A stretch of 64,000 nt of DNA from Pedobacter steynii (GTDB lineage: Bacteria > Bacteroidota > Bacteroidia > Sphingobacteriales > Sphingobacteriaceae): positions 806,001-870,000 of the forward strand of contig NZ_FNGY01000001.1 of the NCBI RefSeq assembly GCF_900103665.1. The letters are read 5' to 3'. Positions 48,546-56,502 of this stretch are shown here, in pieces; position 1 is the first letter of the stretch; every line of letters starts with the position of its first letter. The translations under genes were made by a program, and so were the position numbers. The notes under the pieces are model-generated. The model ran no database searches, was not told the DNA's origin, and was given only the letters and a program-made list of their open reading frames with translations.

Positions 48546-49247
48546 ATGAGAATGAAATTTCTGCCGGCAGCTCTTTTAATGTTGACAACCCATTGGGGAA
48601 TGGCGCAAACGAATCATTTCCCAGCAACGGGGAATGTTGGTCTTGGAACCCTAAACCCGCTATCCGCCTTAGATGTGAAAGGTGATATCTTAATTTCAAA
48701 TGCTGATATCCCTATGGGGCTGAGTACGGAGGTATTGGGTACCACGCCTTTGTTAAATATGAGCGTCAATTTCAGGCATAGTAATGTCAATCTCGGTTAT
48801 TTAGGGGCTGCCTTTAGAATTGATAGCAGAGCTTCCCTGAGTGTCCCTTTATTTCAATGGCTGAAACGTGATGCTGCTCAAAACACAGATGTGATCATGA
48901 TGAACCTGAGTGCTTCGGGTAATTTAGGAATTGGAATAATGAACGCTACAGAGAGATTGGCTGTAAGTGGTACGATTAGGGCTCAGGAGATTAAAGTAGA
49001 AGCGGCCAACTGGCCGGATTATGTGTTTGAAAAAGACTATAACCTGAGGCCTTTAGCCGAAGTTGAACAGTTTGTCAAGTTGAATAAACACCTTCCTGAT
49101 ATACCTTCTGCGAAGGAAGCCGAAGCAAATGGTGTCGCATTGGGGGAGATGAACAAGTTGTTACTTAAAAAAATAGAAGACCTGACTTTGTATATTATTG
49201 AACAGGATAAAAGGATTTTAGCGTTGGAAAAATCTAAGGAAAGATAA
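48546..49247 (+). CDS. Exported tail-fibre-like protein
   Basis: A 233-residue exported protein (signal MRMKFLPAALLMLTTHWGMA). The N-terminal part has GNVGLGTLNPLSALDVKGDI, common in Bacteroidota surface proteins with tail-fibre-like beta repeats. The C-terminal part is WPDYVFEKDYNLRPLAEVEQ, then KHLPDIPSAKEAEANGVALG and a coiled coil (MNKLLLKKIEDLTLYIIEQ). That end is shared by many such proteins and resembles intramolecular chaperone regions of fibres. Function unknown; likely a trimeric surface fibre. It ends at a strong terminator. Confidence 0.75.
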   Translation: MRMKFLPAALLMLTTHWGMAQTNHFPATGNVGLGTLNPLSALDVKGDILISNADIPMGLSTEVLGTTPLLNMSVNFRHSNVNLGYLGAAFRIDSRASLSVPLFQWLKRDAAQNTDVIMMNLSASGNLGIGIMNATERLAVSGTIRAQEIKVEAANWPDYVFEKDYNLRPLAEVEQFVKLNKHLPDIPSAKEAEANGVALGEMNKLLLKKIEDLTLYIIEQDKRILALEKSKER

Positions 49248-49273
49248 TCGTTCAGCGATTAAGTGACCACCTC

Positions 49274-49306
49274 AAAAAGCAGCTTTGGATTCCATAGCTG
49301 CTTTTT
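49274..49306. terminator. Bidirectional terminator
   Basis: Perfect 11-bp stem AAAAAGCAGCT / AGCTGCTTTTT with an 11-base loop, between the fibre-like gene and the convergent AraC gene. Confidence 0.88.
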
Positions 49307-49348
49307 GCTTATTAGCACTTTCGGCCAGTCATCATGGGCAGTAATTTC

Positions 49349-50272
49349 CTATAAAAATTTGCTTTCCCGGAGCGTTTCTCTTTTGCTTTTATAGTCTTGA
49401 GGAGCAAGGCCCATTATTTTAGAGAACATTCTTGAAAAATAGTATTGGTCGTCAATGCCAAGCGCTGCAGCAATTTCTTTAATGCGGAGGTCCGTAAACT
49501 GGAGATATTGACAAGCCTTTTGTATTTTAATGTGATTGAAGTATTTAATAGGGGCAAATCCGGTTTGTTCTTTAAAGAGCGCAGAGAAATGCGAAGATGA
49601 TAAATTAACGGATTTAGCGACCTCTGCTAAAGTGAAGGTAGCATGCAGGTTTTTTTGCATGTATTCAATGGAAAGGTCTATCGGATTTACCATGATCTTT
49701 TTTGAGGAATAGTTAAATTTATCATCAAAAATAAAGGAGGATAAAAAATGCTGGAAGCTCGTGTTTACGTAACAGAGGTTATCTGTGCTATAGCCCCGCT
49801 CGAGATTCAGATAGATGTCGTCAAACAGCTTTATTCTCGATTCATTAAACTGTACAAAGCCTTTATAATTTTTCTGTCGCCTGAGCAATAAGGCAATCAG
49901 CGGTTTTACAAGATGCCCTTTGAAGTGTGCCCAGTAAATCGTCCAGGGGTCATTCTTATCAGAGGCATAAGCATGTGCTTTTTCTGCCGGAATGATGATG
50001 AAGTTCCCCGAAAGCAGGGAATATGGCGTTTTTTCAATCTGGACTTCTCCCTTGCCGGCAGTACAGTAAATCAGGATGTACTGATCAATACCATGGTCGC
50101 GTTCCCGGTAATGGAATTTGGCTTTTGGGTAAAATCCGATATCTGTAATGTAGATTCCGGACAATAAAGGGTTGGAAACGCAGCTTTTTGAAATAATGGA
50201 TCTGGGTAACATAATCGCCTTTTGCCCATTAAAGCCCTCTTTTTTCTTAATTTCGGTCGTATCAGTTTCCAT
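49349..50272 (-). CDS. AraC family transcriptional regulator
   Basis: A 307-residue AraC regulator. The N-terminal cupin has DQYILIYCTAGKGEVQIEKT and HAYASDKNDPWTIYWAHFKG (residues about 65-130). The C-terminal double helix-turn-helix has FTLAEVAKSVNLSSSHFSAL and IKEIAAALGIDDQYYFSRMF. This is typical of sugar-responsive regulators, but no carbohydrate genes are adjacent; the divergent partner is the DUF2310 gene. Ligand unknown. Confidence 0.9.
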   Translation of the reverse strand: METDTTEIKKKEGFNGQKAIMLPRSIISKSCVSNPLLSGIYITDIGFYPKAKFHYRERDHGIDQYILIYCTAGKGEVQIEKTPYSLLSGNFIIIPAEKAHAYASDKNDPWTIYWAHFKGHLVKPLIALLLRRQKNYKGFVQFNESRIKLFDDIYLNLERGYSTDNLCYVNTSFQHFLSSFIFDDKFNYSSKKIMVNPIDLSIEYMQKNLHATFTLAEVAKSVNLSSSHFSALFKEQTGFAPIKYFNHIKIQKACQYLQFTDLRIKEIAAALGIDDQYYFSRMFSKIMGLAPQDYKSKRETLRESKFL

Positions 50273-50441
50273 ATCAGCTCGGTTTCTGAGTGTGAATTTA
50301 TACAGAATTTTTCTAAGATTGGTTTAGGCTTTCATAAAGCGTTGCCCGGGAATGTTTAATGACTGGACCAACGCCGTTTAATATCGTGCGGATCGTGTTC
50401 GTTATCGAATATATTGACTTGTTTATATTGTTGAATTGTAG

Positions 50442-50490
50442 GGTATTAATGTTATTTTGGCCTTTGGCATAGGCAAGGCACATTAATACC
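50442..50490. promoter_or_regulatory. Large inverted repeat upstream of the DUF2310 gene
   Basis: GGTATTAATGT (50442-50452) and ACATTAATACC (50480-50490) are perfect 11-base arms, 27 bases apart. Inside, GCCTT (50460-50464) pairs with AAGGC (50475-50479), continuing the right arm directly. As RNA this gives a 16-bp hairpin with a 7-base bulge, ending 11 bases before the ATG at 50502. It could be an operator or a structured leader that hides the start region. Confidence 0.75.
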
Positions 50491-50501
50491 ACTAAACAGA
50501 G

Positions 50502-51269
50502 ATGTATATACAGGAAATTCAGGTTGAAATAAAGAGCAAGGCCGATAAAGACGAGATTTTTGAGGAAATGAGTTTCCTGACCCACTATTATCGCGGTAAC
50601 GGACAAAGTCAGGGTCGGATTGAATCTCAATATATTGCGGGAAGCAAAATCATTTGTCTTCCATTCACATTGGAAAAGGACTCATTAGACCGCAAGTACA
50701 ATAACTTTTATACGGATCGGCAGCGTGAAAAAATAGAACAACTTTGCGACACTAAAATTCAAATCAAAACGGTCGGGAAGACGTGTGAGACCTATAATTC
50801 GGCCTGTAACTGTAAAAAGAGTGATTTCTATATTTTAATTACAAACTACATTACGATTGAATCTCCAATATGCTGCGGGACTTGTCATCAGTCAGTTCCT
50901 TTATATCGGCTTCCTAAATATGCTGACCATGGTTATGCGCCAATTCTAAGCTGGGAAAGTAATTATATTTCCTGTGATACTTTACAAATGAATTGTGAGG
51001 TTGGGGAACGCTGGGCTTCAAACCAAATGGAAGATTTAAAATCGACATTGACAAAACAGGGGTTGAAAATTTGCAGAACATTGGAAAGTCTTACTCATAC
51101 GCCGGTCTATTATTACTTACACAATTACTCGAAATATAAAGGAGATGAGCTGAGCAGAACTTGCCCGGGTTGTAACAGCAATTGGGGACTTCAAGCACCA
51201 CTACATGACCGGTATGACTTTAAATGTGATCAATGCAGGTTGGTGTCCACCCTTTCGGGTTTTTCATAA
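50502..51269 (+). CDS. DUF2310 zinc-ribbon protein
   Basis: A 255-residue Zn-ribbon-containing protein of the DUF2310 family. Metal-binding pairs: CCGTCHQS near residue 125 and the C-terminal CPGCNSNWGL with CDQC near residues 222-244. MYIQEIQVEIKSKADKDEIF at the start is typical, as is PLYRLPKYADHGYAPILSWE. The family is suspected to bind nucleic acid; nothing is proven. The upstream inverted repeat may regulate it. Divergent from an AraC gene. Confidence 0.85.
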   Translation: MYIQEIQVEIKSKADKDEIFEEMSFLTHYYRGNGQSQGRIESQYIAGSKIICLPFTLEKDSLDRKYNNFYTDRQREKIEQLCDTKIQIKTVGKTCETYNSACNCKKSDFYILITNYITIESPICCGTCHQSVPLYRLPKYADHGYAPILSWESNYISCDTLQMNCEVGERWASNQMEDLKSTLTKQGLKICRTLESLTHTPVYYYLHNYSKYKGDELSRTCPGCNSNWGLQAPLHDRYDFKCDQCRLVSTLSGFS

Positions 51270-51287
51270 CAAAATATTTTGCTGTGC

Positions 51288-51440
51288 TCACTTCATCAAC
51301 ACGAACAGGATGAAAAGAATTGCAGATATATTCACGATCAGAGAGAATATAAAAAATGCAATTGCATCATTTCTTGTATTTTTTCCTTTTCTGATCCGAG
51401 GGGCGAGCCGATCAAAAAAATCAGGTTCTCTATCTTCCAT
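51288..51440 (-). CDS. Possible small single-pass membrane protein (50 residues)
   Basis: An ATG frame of 50 codons on the minus strand. The charged N-terminal half (MEDREPDFFDRLAPRIRKGK) is followed by one clear membrane helix (FFIFSLIVNISAILFILFVL) and a final MK. It fits neatly between the DUF2310 stop (51269) and the AraC start (51484). No promoter element or family is recognised. Sense of composition (charged head, helix at end) favours a real tail-anchored protein, but chance cannot be excluded. Confidence 0.45.
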   Translation of the reverse strand: MEDREPDFFDRLAPRIRKGKNTRNDAIAFFIFSLIVNISAILFILFVLMK

Positions 51441-51483
51441 GGCGATAAAGATATAGAAATTACCACGTATATTGTATGTTGTT

Positions 51484-52296
51484 ATGGACTACAAAACCTA
51501 TCAGCCAAACCCAGGATTGTCAAACTATGTCAGATGTTACTGGACATTGGAAGCTCCAAAAGAGAAGGCTCCTGAAAAGCAGCGTATCGTACCTGATGGT
51601 TGTATGGAAATGATCTTTCATTATGGCGATCTTTACAGGCAATACCTTGATGGAAGCACAGTTCTTCAGCCCAGATGTTTTGTTTTTGGGCAGGTCACAC
51701 AGCCCTTGGAGATCGTACCAACCGGCGAAACCGGAGTCTTTGCGGTTCGTTTTTTACCTGAAGGTTTCGCAGCTTTTGCTACATTTCCTGTTGGTGATAT
51801 GGAAAACAGAGCGGTTCCTTTGCAGGAGTTGTTCGCTGAGGAAGGTATCGATCTGGAAAAGGAAATATTAAATGCATTAAACACCGAAGAACGCATTCAA
51901 TTGGTAGAAAGATTTTTGTTGCATAAACTCATCACACCTGAATCTGTTCATCAGATTGTAAGGTCTGGTGTAGCCGCAATGATGAAGTTAAAGGGGCAAG
52001 TTTCTGTCGATGAGCTGACGGATAATTTAAAGATCAACCGGAGGCAATTGGAACGGAAATTTTCAATAGCAGTAGGACTGAGCCCTAAACAGCTTTCTAA
52101 GATGATCAGGTTGCAATCGGTGTTAAAAATAATGGCAGATCCGCAATTTACTAGCCTTACCAGCATTGCTTATCAGGGAGACTATTATGATCAGGCACAT
52201 CTTATAAAAGATTTTAAGGAGTTTGCTGGAATGAGCCCCAAGAAGTTTTATTCAAATAACCTTAAAATGTCTTCCTTATTTTCGGGAACGGACTAG
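51484..52296 (+). CDS. AraC family regulator with DUF6597-type N-terminus
   Basis: A 270-residue regulator. The N-terminal domain (residues 1-130) is of the DUF6597 type: YQPNPGLSNYVRCYWTLEAP, VPDGCMEMIFHYGDLYRQYL, and GETGVFAVRFLPEGFAAFAT. The AraC helix-turn-helix is at the C-terminus: VDELTDNLKINRRQLERKF and IAYQGDYYDQAHLIKDFKEF. The TTG upstream (51472) is in frame, but ATG at 51484 is better. Target unknown; the exported DUF6265 gene lies 51 bases downstream. Confidence 0.9.
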   Translation: MDYKTYQPNPGLSNYVRCYWTLEAPKEKAPEKQRIVPDGCMEMIFHYGDLYRQYLDGSTVLQPRCFVFGQVTQPLEIVPTGETGVFAVRFLPEGFAAFATFPVGDMENRAVPLQELFAEEGIDLEKEILNALNTEERIQLVERFLLHKLITPESVHQIVRSGVAAMMKLKGQVSVDELTDNLKINRRQLERKFSIAVGLSPKQLSKMIRLQSVLKIMADPQFTSLTSIAYQGDYYDQAHLIKDFKEFAGMSPKKFYSNNLKMSSLFSGTD

Positions 52297-52347
52297 CTTG
52301 TCGCATTTTTACAATTTTGAACCTTTATATTATAGCAACTTTATGGC

Positions 52348-52794
52348 ATGAAAACATTAATAACCTTATGTATGTTGGTTGGCTTCAGTTCTTTTATCAC
52401 AAAAGACCGGCTAAACGGACTTGGTTTTTTACGGGGAACCTGGAAAGCAGAAAACAAAGAAAACTATGAAAGCTGGAAAGGGATAAACGATTCCCTGCTG
52501 GAAGGAAGCGCTTATAAAATGAAGGCCGGGCAAAAAGTGACCACAGAATATTTTTCTATAAAAGCGATAGCCGGAAAAATTGTTTATCAGGCCACAGTAC
52601 CGGGTCAAAATAACGGGAAAACCATTGATTTTGAGCTGAACAAAAGCGGGAAAAACAAATACTCATTTGAAAACCTGTCGCACGATTTCCCTAAAAAAAT
52701 CCAATACACCAAATTAAATGATACGACCGTTTTTGTGGAGGTACTGGGGGAAAATGACAAAGGCTTTTCTTATAAAATGATGAAGCGTAAATAA
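52348..52794 (+). CDS. Exported DUF6265 family protein
   Basis: A 148-residue protein with a short signal peptide (MKTLITLCMLVGFSSFI). The core LGFLRGTWKAENKENYESWK, LLEGSAYKMKAGQKVTTEYF and ENLSHDFPKKIQYTKLND pattern is that of DUF6265, a lipocalin-like domain with unknown function. Predicted periplasmic. It ends 6 bases before the stop of the converging DinB gene. Confidence 0.82.
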   Translation: MKTLITLCMLVGFSSFITKDRLNGLGFLRGTWKAENKENYESWKGINDSLLEGSAYKMKAGQKVTTEYFSIKAIAGKIVYQATVPGQNNGKTIDFELNKSGKNKYSFENLSHDFPKKIQYTKLNDTTVFVEVLGENDKGFSYKMMKRK

Positions 52795-52800
52795 GGCCAT

Positions 52801-53265
52801 TTAAGCCCTCAGCATTTTTTTGATCAGGGCAATCTGTCCCAAATGGTAATGGGTATGCTCTATAATTCCATGGATATTTCTATAGTAAATCCCGTATTTT
52901 TCTTCCTCAAAATATTCCCAAAGCCGGTGTTCCGGTAATTGTTCTATCAGATCCGCGAATTTTTCTGCATCGGCCAGCGCTTTGTTTTTCAATTCTTCCC
53001 AGTCTTCCTCTGAAGAGATGGCGGGATGGTTAAAGCTATACTCATCTTTAGCATCGAGTTGTTCTCCCTCCAAAACCTTGAGGACGGCGCTTACATAATA
53101 ATTCACGTGATAGACGAGTGCGGCAATGGTATTGAGGCTTTGAACTGGCGTGATTGCCTGTTGCCAGGTTACATTCGCCATGTTGTCCTTTAGGTTGGAG
53201 CAAGTCCAGTTTCCTCCGAAATGAACTTCTCTGAAGTGTTTTGCAATTTGTGCGGTCAGCTTCAT
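52801..53265 (-). CDS. DinB family protein (DUF1572 type)
   Basis: A 154-residue four-helix-bundle protein of the DinB/YfiT superfamily. The metal-binding His residues appear in ALVYHVNYY (near residue 53) and in IIEHTHYHLGQIALIKKML (near 137-141). FREVHFGGNWTCSNLKDNM at the start fits DUF1572. Members are putative thiol-dependent transferases or hydrolases; this one is uncharacterised. It lies 14 bases after the unrecognised 427-residue protein gene, so they may be co-transcribed. Confidence 0.88.
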   Translation of the reverse strand: MKLTAQIAKHFREVHFGGNWTCSNLKDNMANVTWQQAITPVQSLNTIAALVYHVNYYVSAVLKVLEGEQLDAKDEYSFNHPAISSEEDWEELKNKALADAEKFADLIEQLPEHRLWEYFEEEKYGIYYRNIHGIIEHTHYHLGQIALIKKMLRA

Positions 53266-53279
53266 AAGCGGATTTTTTT

Positions 53280-54563
53280 TTATTTTTTCCAGGGCAGTTG
53301 TGGATTCGGGTTAGGCATTTTTGGAAGGATCTCACAAATGATCCCAATGATTTGTTCCTCAGTTACTTCAATGACTTGATTGGTAACCATCCCTCTGACC
53401 CTTTCATTTTGTCCATAACGCTGATCAGCGATGGCAAAAGGACCAAAACCAACAGCAAGCTCATTGCGCTCAATTTCTCCATTGATTTTTTGAACCACAT
53501 CATCTGCAAAGCGGCCATTGACCTTTAGGTTTTTGCAAATGATGGCCGAGACGGGCAATAAAGTCATCTCTCCAACGGGCACGATGCCTTTTTCTAAATC
53601 GGCTCCACTGGATAGAGAAAGATTCGGTTCCGCGGAATTTTTGTCCATACGCCAGGCATTGCTGGAGAGTACCAGAGGTTTGAGCCATTTTCTTTCAATG
53701 TGGATTTGCTTGAGCTGACATTCTACTTTTACTGCAGTTTCCTCCATTTTTAAAAAGGATTGCTGGTTACGATCACTTTGCTTATTGGAAAGGTTGAAAA
53801 TGCCAAAGGAAGGATCCAGATCTCCCGTTAAACCCGTCAATCCCGATTTGCGTTGTTGATCAAGGTCCTGCTGGTCAAAGCTGAAAGCGCTCCAGCCGGA
53901 ATTCTCAAACCAATACTTGTAGTTGGGGTAGAAGTCTGTTAACTGAAAAACAGCTCCTGTATTGGTGGTATGCTGCCCATTTTGAAACTGTTCCCCTGCC
54001 TGCTTCCAAAAATTGGCTGCATCTAAGGGCTGGTATTCCTTTATGATGGCTAAACTGAGTTCCACCTGATTTTTACGACCTCTTGCAATCCACTTGTTCA
54101 CGGTTTGTTCATGTTTTATCATCAGCGTTCTCGGTATTTTTGCTCCGCCGTTTTCCTGAGTTGCTTTGGCGCTTAGGTATTCCAGTTGCACAGCGTCATA
54201 GGCGTATTTGTGAACCTGATATTCCTCGATATATCGATCATATTGCATTTCTGCCTCTCTTAACTTAGCCATTCGTTCAGGTGTTCCGGTGTTGGCCGGA
54301 CTTTCTTTATAATTCAAAATGGAATTGTACACTTCGGAGATTTTCCTGCCTTTCTGTTTTTCAACCCAACTGAATTCAGGAACCTGTTCAACAATCGAGG
54401 AAAGAATTGCTGCGTCTTCCAGTTTTACGCCGGGATTCAGGCCGGAAGGAAGAAACTTGCCAGGATTGGACATCGTGAATAGGTGTGTACGGGAATTTTC
54501 AATCAGGGAAACAGAGAGTTTAGCATAAAGCTTTTCAAAAAAATCGGTATTCCAGTTTTTCAT
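53280..54563 (-). CDS. Unrecognised 427-residue protein
   Basis: I do not recognise this protein. It has no signal peptide and no membrane helix. A helical, charged region at residues about 75-190 (MAKLREAEMQYDRYIEEYQ, then KHEQTVNKWIARGRKNQVEL) precedes a Gln/Ser/Asn-rich beta-like part and a C-terminal VTEEQIIGIICEILPKMPNP. The closing PNPNPQLPWKK may be a protein-contact tail. A self-contained single gene of this size with no family is unusual here; it lies upstream of the DinB gene on the same strand, 14 bases apart. Confidence 0.6.
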   Translation of the reverse strand: MKNWNTDFFEKLYAKLSVSLIENSRTHLFTMSNPGKFLPSGLNPGVKLEDAAILSSIVEQVPEFSWVEKQKGRKISEVYNSILNYKESPANTGTPERMAKLREAEMQYDRYIEEYQVHKYAYDAVQLEYLSAKATQENGGAKIPRTLMIKHEQTVNKWIARGRKNQVELSLAIIKEYQPLDAANFWKQAGEQFQNGQHTTNTGAVFQLTDFYPNYKYWFENSGWSAFSFDQQDLDQQRKSGLTGLTGDLDPSFGIFNLSNKQSDRNQQSFLKMEETAVKVECQLKQIHIERKWLKPLVLSSNAWRMDKNSAEPNLSLSSGADLEKGIVPVGEMTLLPVSAIICKNLKVNGRFADDVVQKINGEIERNELAVGFGPFAIADQRYGQNERVRGMVTNQVIEVTEEQIIGIICEILPKMPNPNPQLPWKK

Positions 54564-54851
54564 ATTGTTTTGATGAAATCGACAGCTGATTTGTGTATAC
54601 AGCTGCCAAGAGGTTAAATAATGATTGAAATTAATAAAAAGGCAGGAATTTATTTTAAATCTTTATATTATATTGGGCTTGCTTACTATATGAAACAAGA
54701 TGACGCCAATTGCCTGAAATTCATCCGCAGTCAGTACAAGACCGAGCGAATAGCGCTGTTAAGGAAGAATTCATGTCATTCATCTCTAATCTTTTAATCA
54801 ATTTAGTGTCTGTATTTTTTTCTTTCAATACTTTGATTAGTTTTGCGCCCA

Positions 54852-55247
54852 ATGAGAGTAGTCCTGTTTTTCGTCTTCCTGTTTTCCCATTTGCTCAGCA
54901 AGGGGAGTGACCTTCGTACGGGGACACATCATGCTCCTATTCCTCATCATCATTCTGTGAATTCCTGCTCACATCACAGGCTTGCTAAAAGCGAATCTTT
55001 CAGTTTTGCAACTGCAGATCTGGACATGACTGAAATTGAAGAGGCCGAAGTAGACGAGGAACACTTCAATGGAGATGACGTTTCAAATTCACTCGTAAAC
55101 CAGGCTTATCTTTTATGCGATAAATGGTATCTGAGCTTCTTTCCTTCTTTAATTCCGGAGGATGACCACAAGCGATTTAAATCTTTTCCACCTTTCTGCG
55201 CTGACAGTGCTCCGATTTACATCAGACAAAGAGTCTTAAAGATCTGA
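54852..55247 (+). CDS. Small His-rich exported protein ahead of the RND operon
   Basis: A 131-residue protein. The N-terminus is a signal peptide (MRVVLFFVFLFSHLLSKGS). The next stretch is rich in His (THHAPIPHHHSVNSCSHH), then acidic (TEIEEAEVDEEHF), suggesting metal binding. A TAGTTTTG -7-like element overlaps the TTG start just upstream; the ATG at 54852 is chosen. It is 134 bases before the RND adaptor gene and may accompany a metal or drug efflux function, but no family is recognised. Confidence 0.6.
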   Translation: MRVVLFFVFLFSHLLSKGSDLRTGTHHAPIPHHHSVNSCSHHRLAKSESFSFATADLDMTEIEEAEVDEEHFNGDDVSNSLVNQAYLLCDKWYLSFFPSLIPEDDHKRFKSFPPFCADSAPIYIRQRVLKI

Positions 55248-55381
55248 GAAACCACATACATCGGTTAACAAAATTTTAATGACACATATCTGCTGGATTT
55301 ATCCGTAGGCATGATGATGGCTGTTCCAGCCTTCCCAACCGGTGTTTTTTCATTTATTCGCTTAACTCCCCAATTAATATC

Positions 55382-56464
55382 ATGAAGAAAACAATCGTGT
55401 TCACGGCTGCTATTGCCTTGTTGAGCCTTGCCAGCTGTACCTCAAAAAAAGAAGAGAAAAAAGAAGACAGCAAGTTTACCACCACCAGTCCTTTAAAAAC
55501 GGATACTTCCTTTACCAAGGAATATGTTTCGCAAATCCGTTCTGTCCGTAACATTGAGATCCGGGCGCAGGAAAAAGGATACCTGCAAAACATTTATGTA
55601 GATGAAGGCCAGTCTGTAAAAGCAGGTCAGCTGCTGTTTAAGATCATGCCTAAAGTGTATGAAGCTGAATTGCGGAAAGCGCAGGCTGAAGTTAAAGCTG
55701 AAGAGATAGAGTTGAAAAACGTCAAACTACTGGCCGATAAAAATGTAGTTTCCAAAAATGAACAGGCGATGGCTCAGGCTAAGCTGGATCAGGCGAAAGC
55801 GGAAGTCTCCCTGGCCAAACTCCATTTGTCATTTACAGAAATCAGGGCTCCTTTTGATGGAACCATAGACCGGATTCCTTTGAAATTAGGAAGTCTTGTT
55901 GATGAAGGCGCATTACTAACCAGCCTTTCTGATAACAGTCAGGTATTTGCCTACTTTAATGTTTCTGAACCGGAATATTTAGAATACCAAACCAATATCA
56001 AAGCACGTGCTGACAATAAGGTAAGCCTTTTACTGGCTAACAATGAACTTTTGAAAGACAAAGGAAATGTAGAAGTAGTGGAAAGCGAATTCGATAGTGA
56101 AACAGGTAACATCGCTTTCAGGGCACGCTTTCCTAATCCAAACAGGTTGTTGAAGAATGGAGAAACCGGAAAAATCCAAATGCTTGTTCCCCTCAGAAAT
56201 GCATTGATCATCCCTCAGAAAGCGACTTATGAGATCCAGGATAAGATGTATGTATTTGTGGTTGGAAAAGACAATGTAGTGCATTCCAGAAACATTATTA
56301 TTGCTGCAGAAATGCCTGATATGTATGTTGTTGGCAGCGGCCTTTCTGAAACCGACAGCATTCTGCTGGAAGGCGTTCAGAAGGTAAAGGATGATGAAAA
56401 GATCAAAAGCGAGCACCTTGCGCCTAAAGAAGTTCTTTCCCGTCTGCGCTTAAAAGCAGAATAA
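55382..56464 (+). CDS. RND efflux periplasmic adaptor (membrane fusion protein)
   Basis: A 360-residue adaptor. It has a lipoprotein signal with lipidated Cys19 (ALLSLASC). The lipoyl/barrel-sandwich halves are VRNIEIRAQEKGYLQNIYVD and EIRAPFDGTIDRIPLKLGSL, with a coiled-coil hairpin between (about residues 90-150: AELRKAQAEVKAEEIELKNV). It links the pump at 56503 to the outer-membrane channel at 59660. The HlyD/AcrA family fit is clear. Gap to the pump is 38 bases. Confidence 0.93.
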   Translation: MKKTIVFTAAIALLSLASCTSKKEEKKEDSKFTTTSPLKTDTSFTKEYVSQIRSVRNIEIRAQEKGYLQNIYVDEGQSVKAGQLLFKIMPKVYEAELRKAQAEVKAEEIELKNVKLLADKNVVSKNEQAMAQAKLDQAKAEVSLAKLHLSFTEIRAPFDGTIDRIPLKLGSLVDEGALLTSLSDNSQVFAYFNVSEPEYLEYQTNIKARADNKVSLLLANNELLKDKGNVEVVESEFDSETGNIAFRARFPNPNRLLKNGETGKIQMLVPLRNALIIPQKATYEIQDKMYVFVVGKDNVVHSRNIIIAAEMPDMYVVGSGLSETDSILLEGVQKVKDDEKIKSEHLAPKEVLSRLRLKAE

Positions 56465-56502
56465 GCTGTCCAGTTTGGTATCTATCATTAAAATATAAAC
56501 AA

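Noticed and set aside
50313..50630. Minus-strand 105-residue frame between AraC and DUF2310 genes
   Set aside because: Overlaps the DUF2310 start and the inverted repeat; no start context or family, hydrophobic stretch arises from the AT-rich spacer.
54621..54797. 58-codon plus-strand ATG frame upstream of the His-rich protein
   Set aside because: No family, unusual composition, ends in a region that looks like promoter for the next gene; no supporting promoter or terminator of its own.
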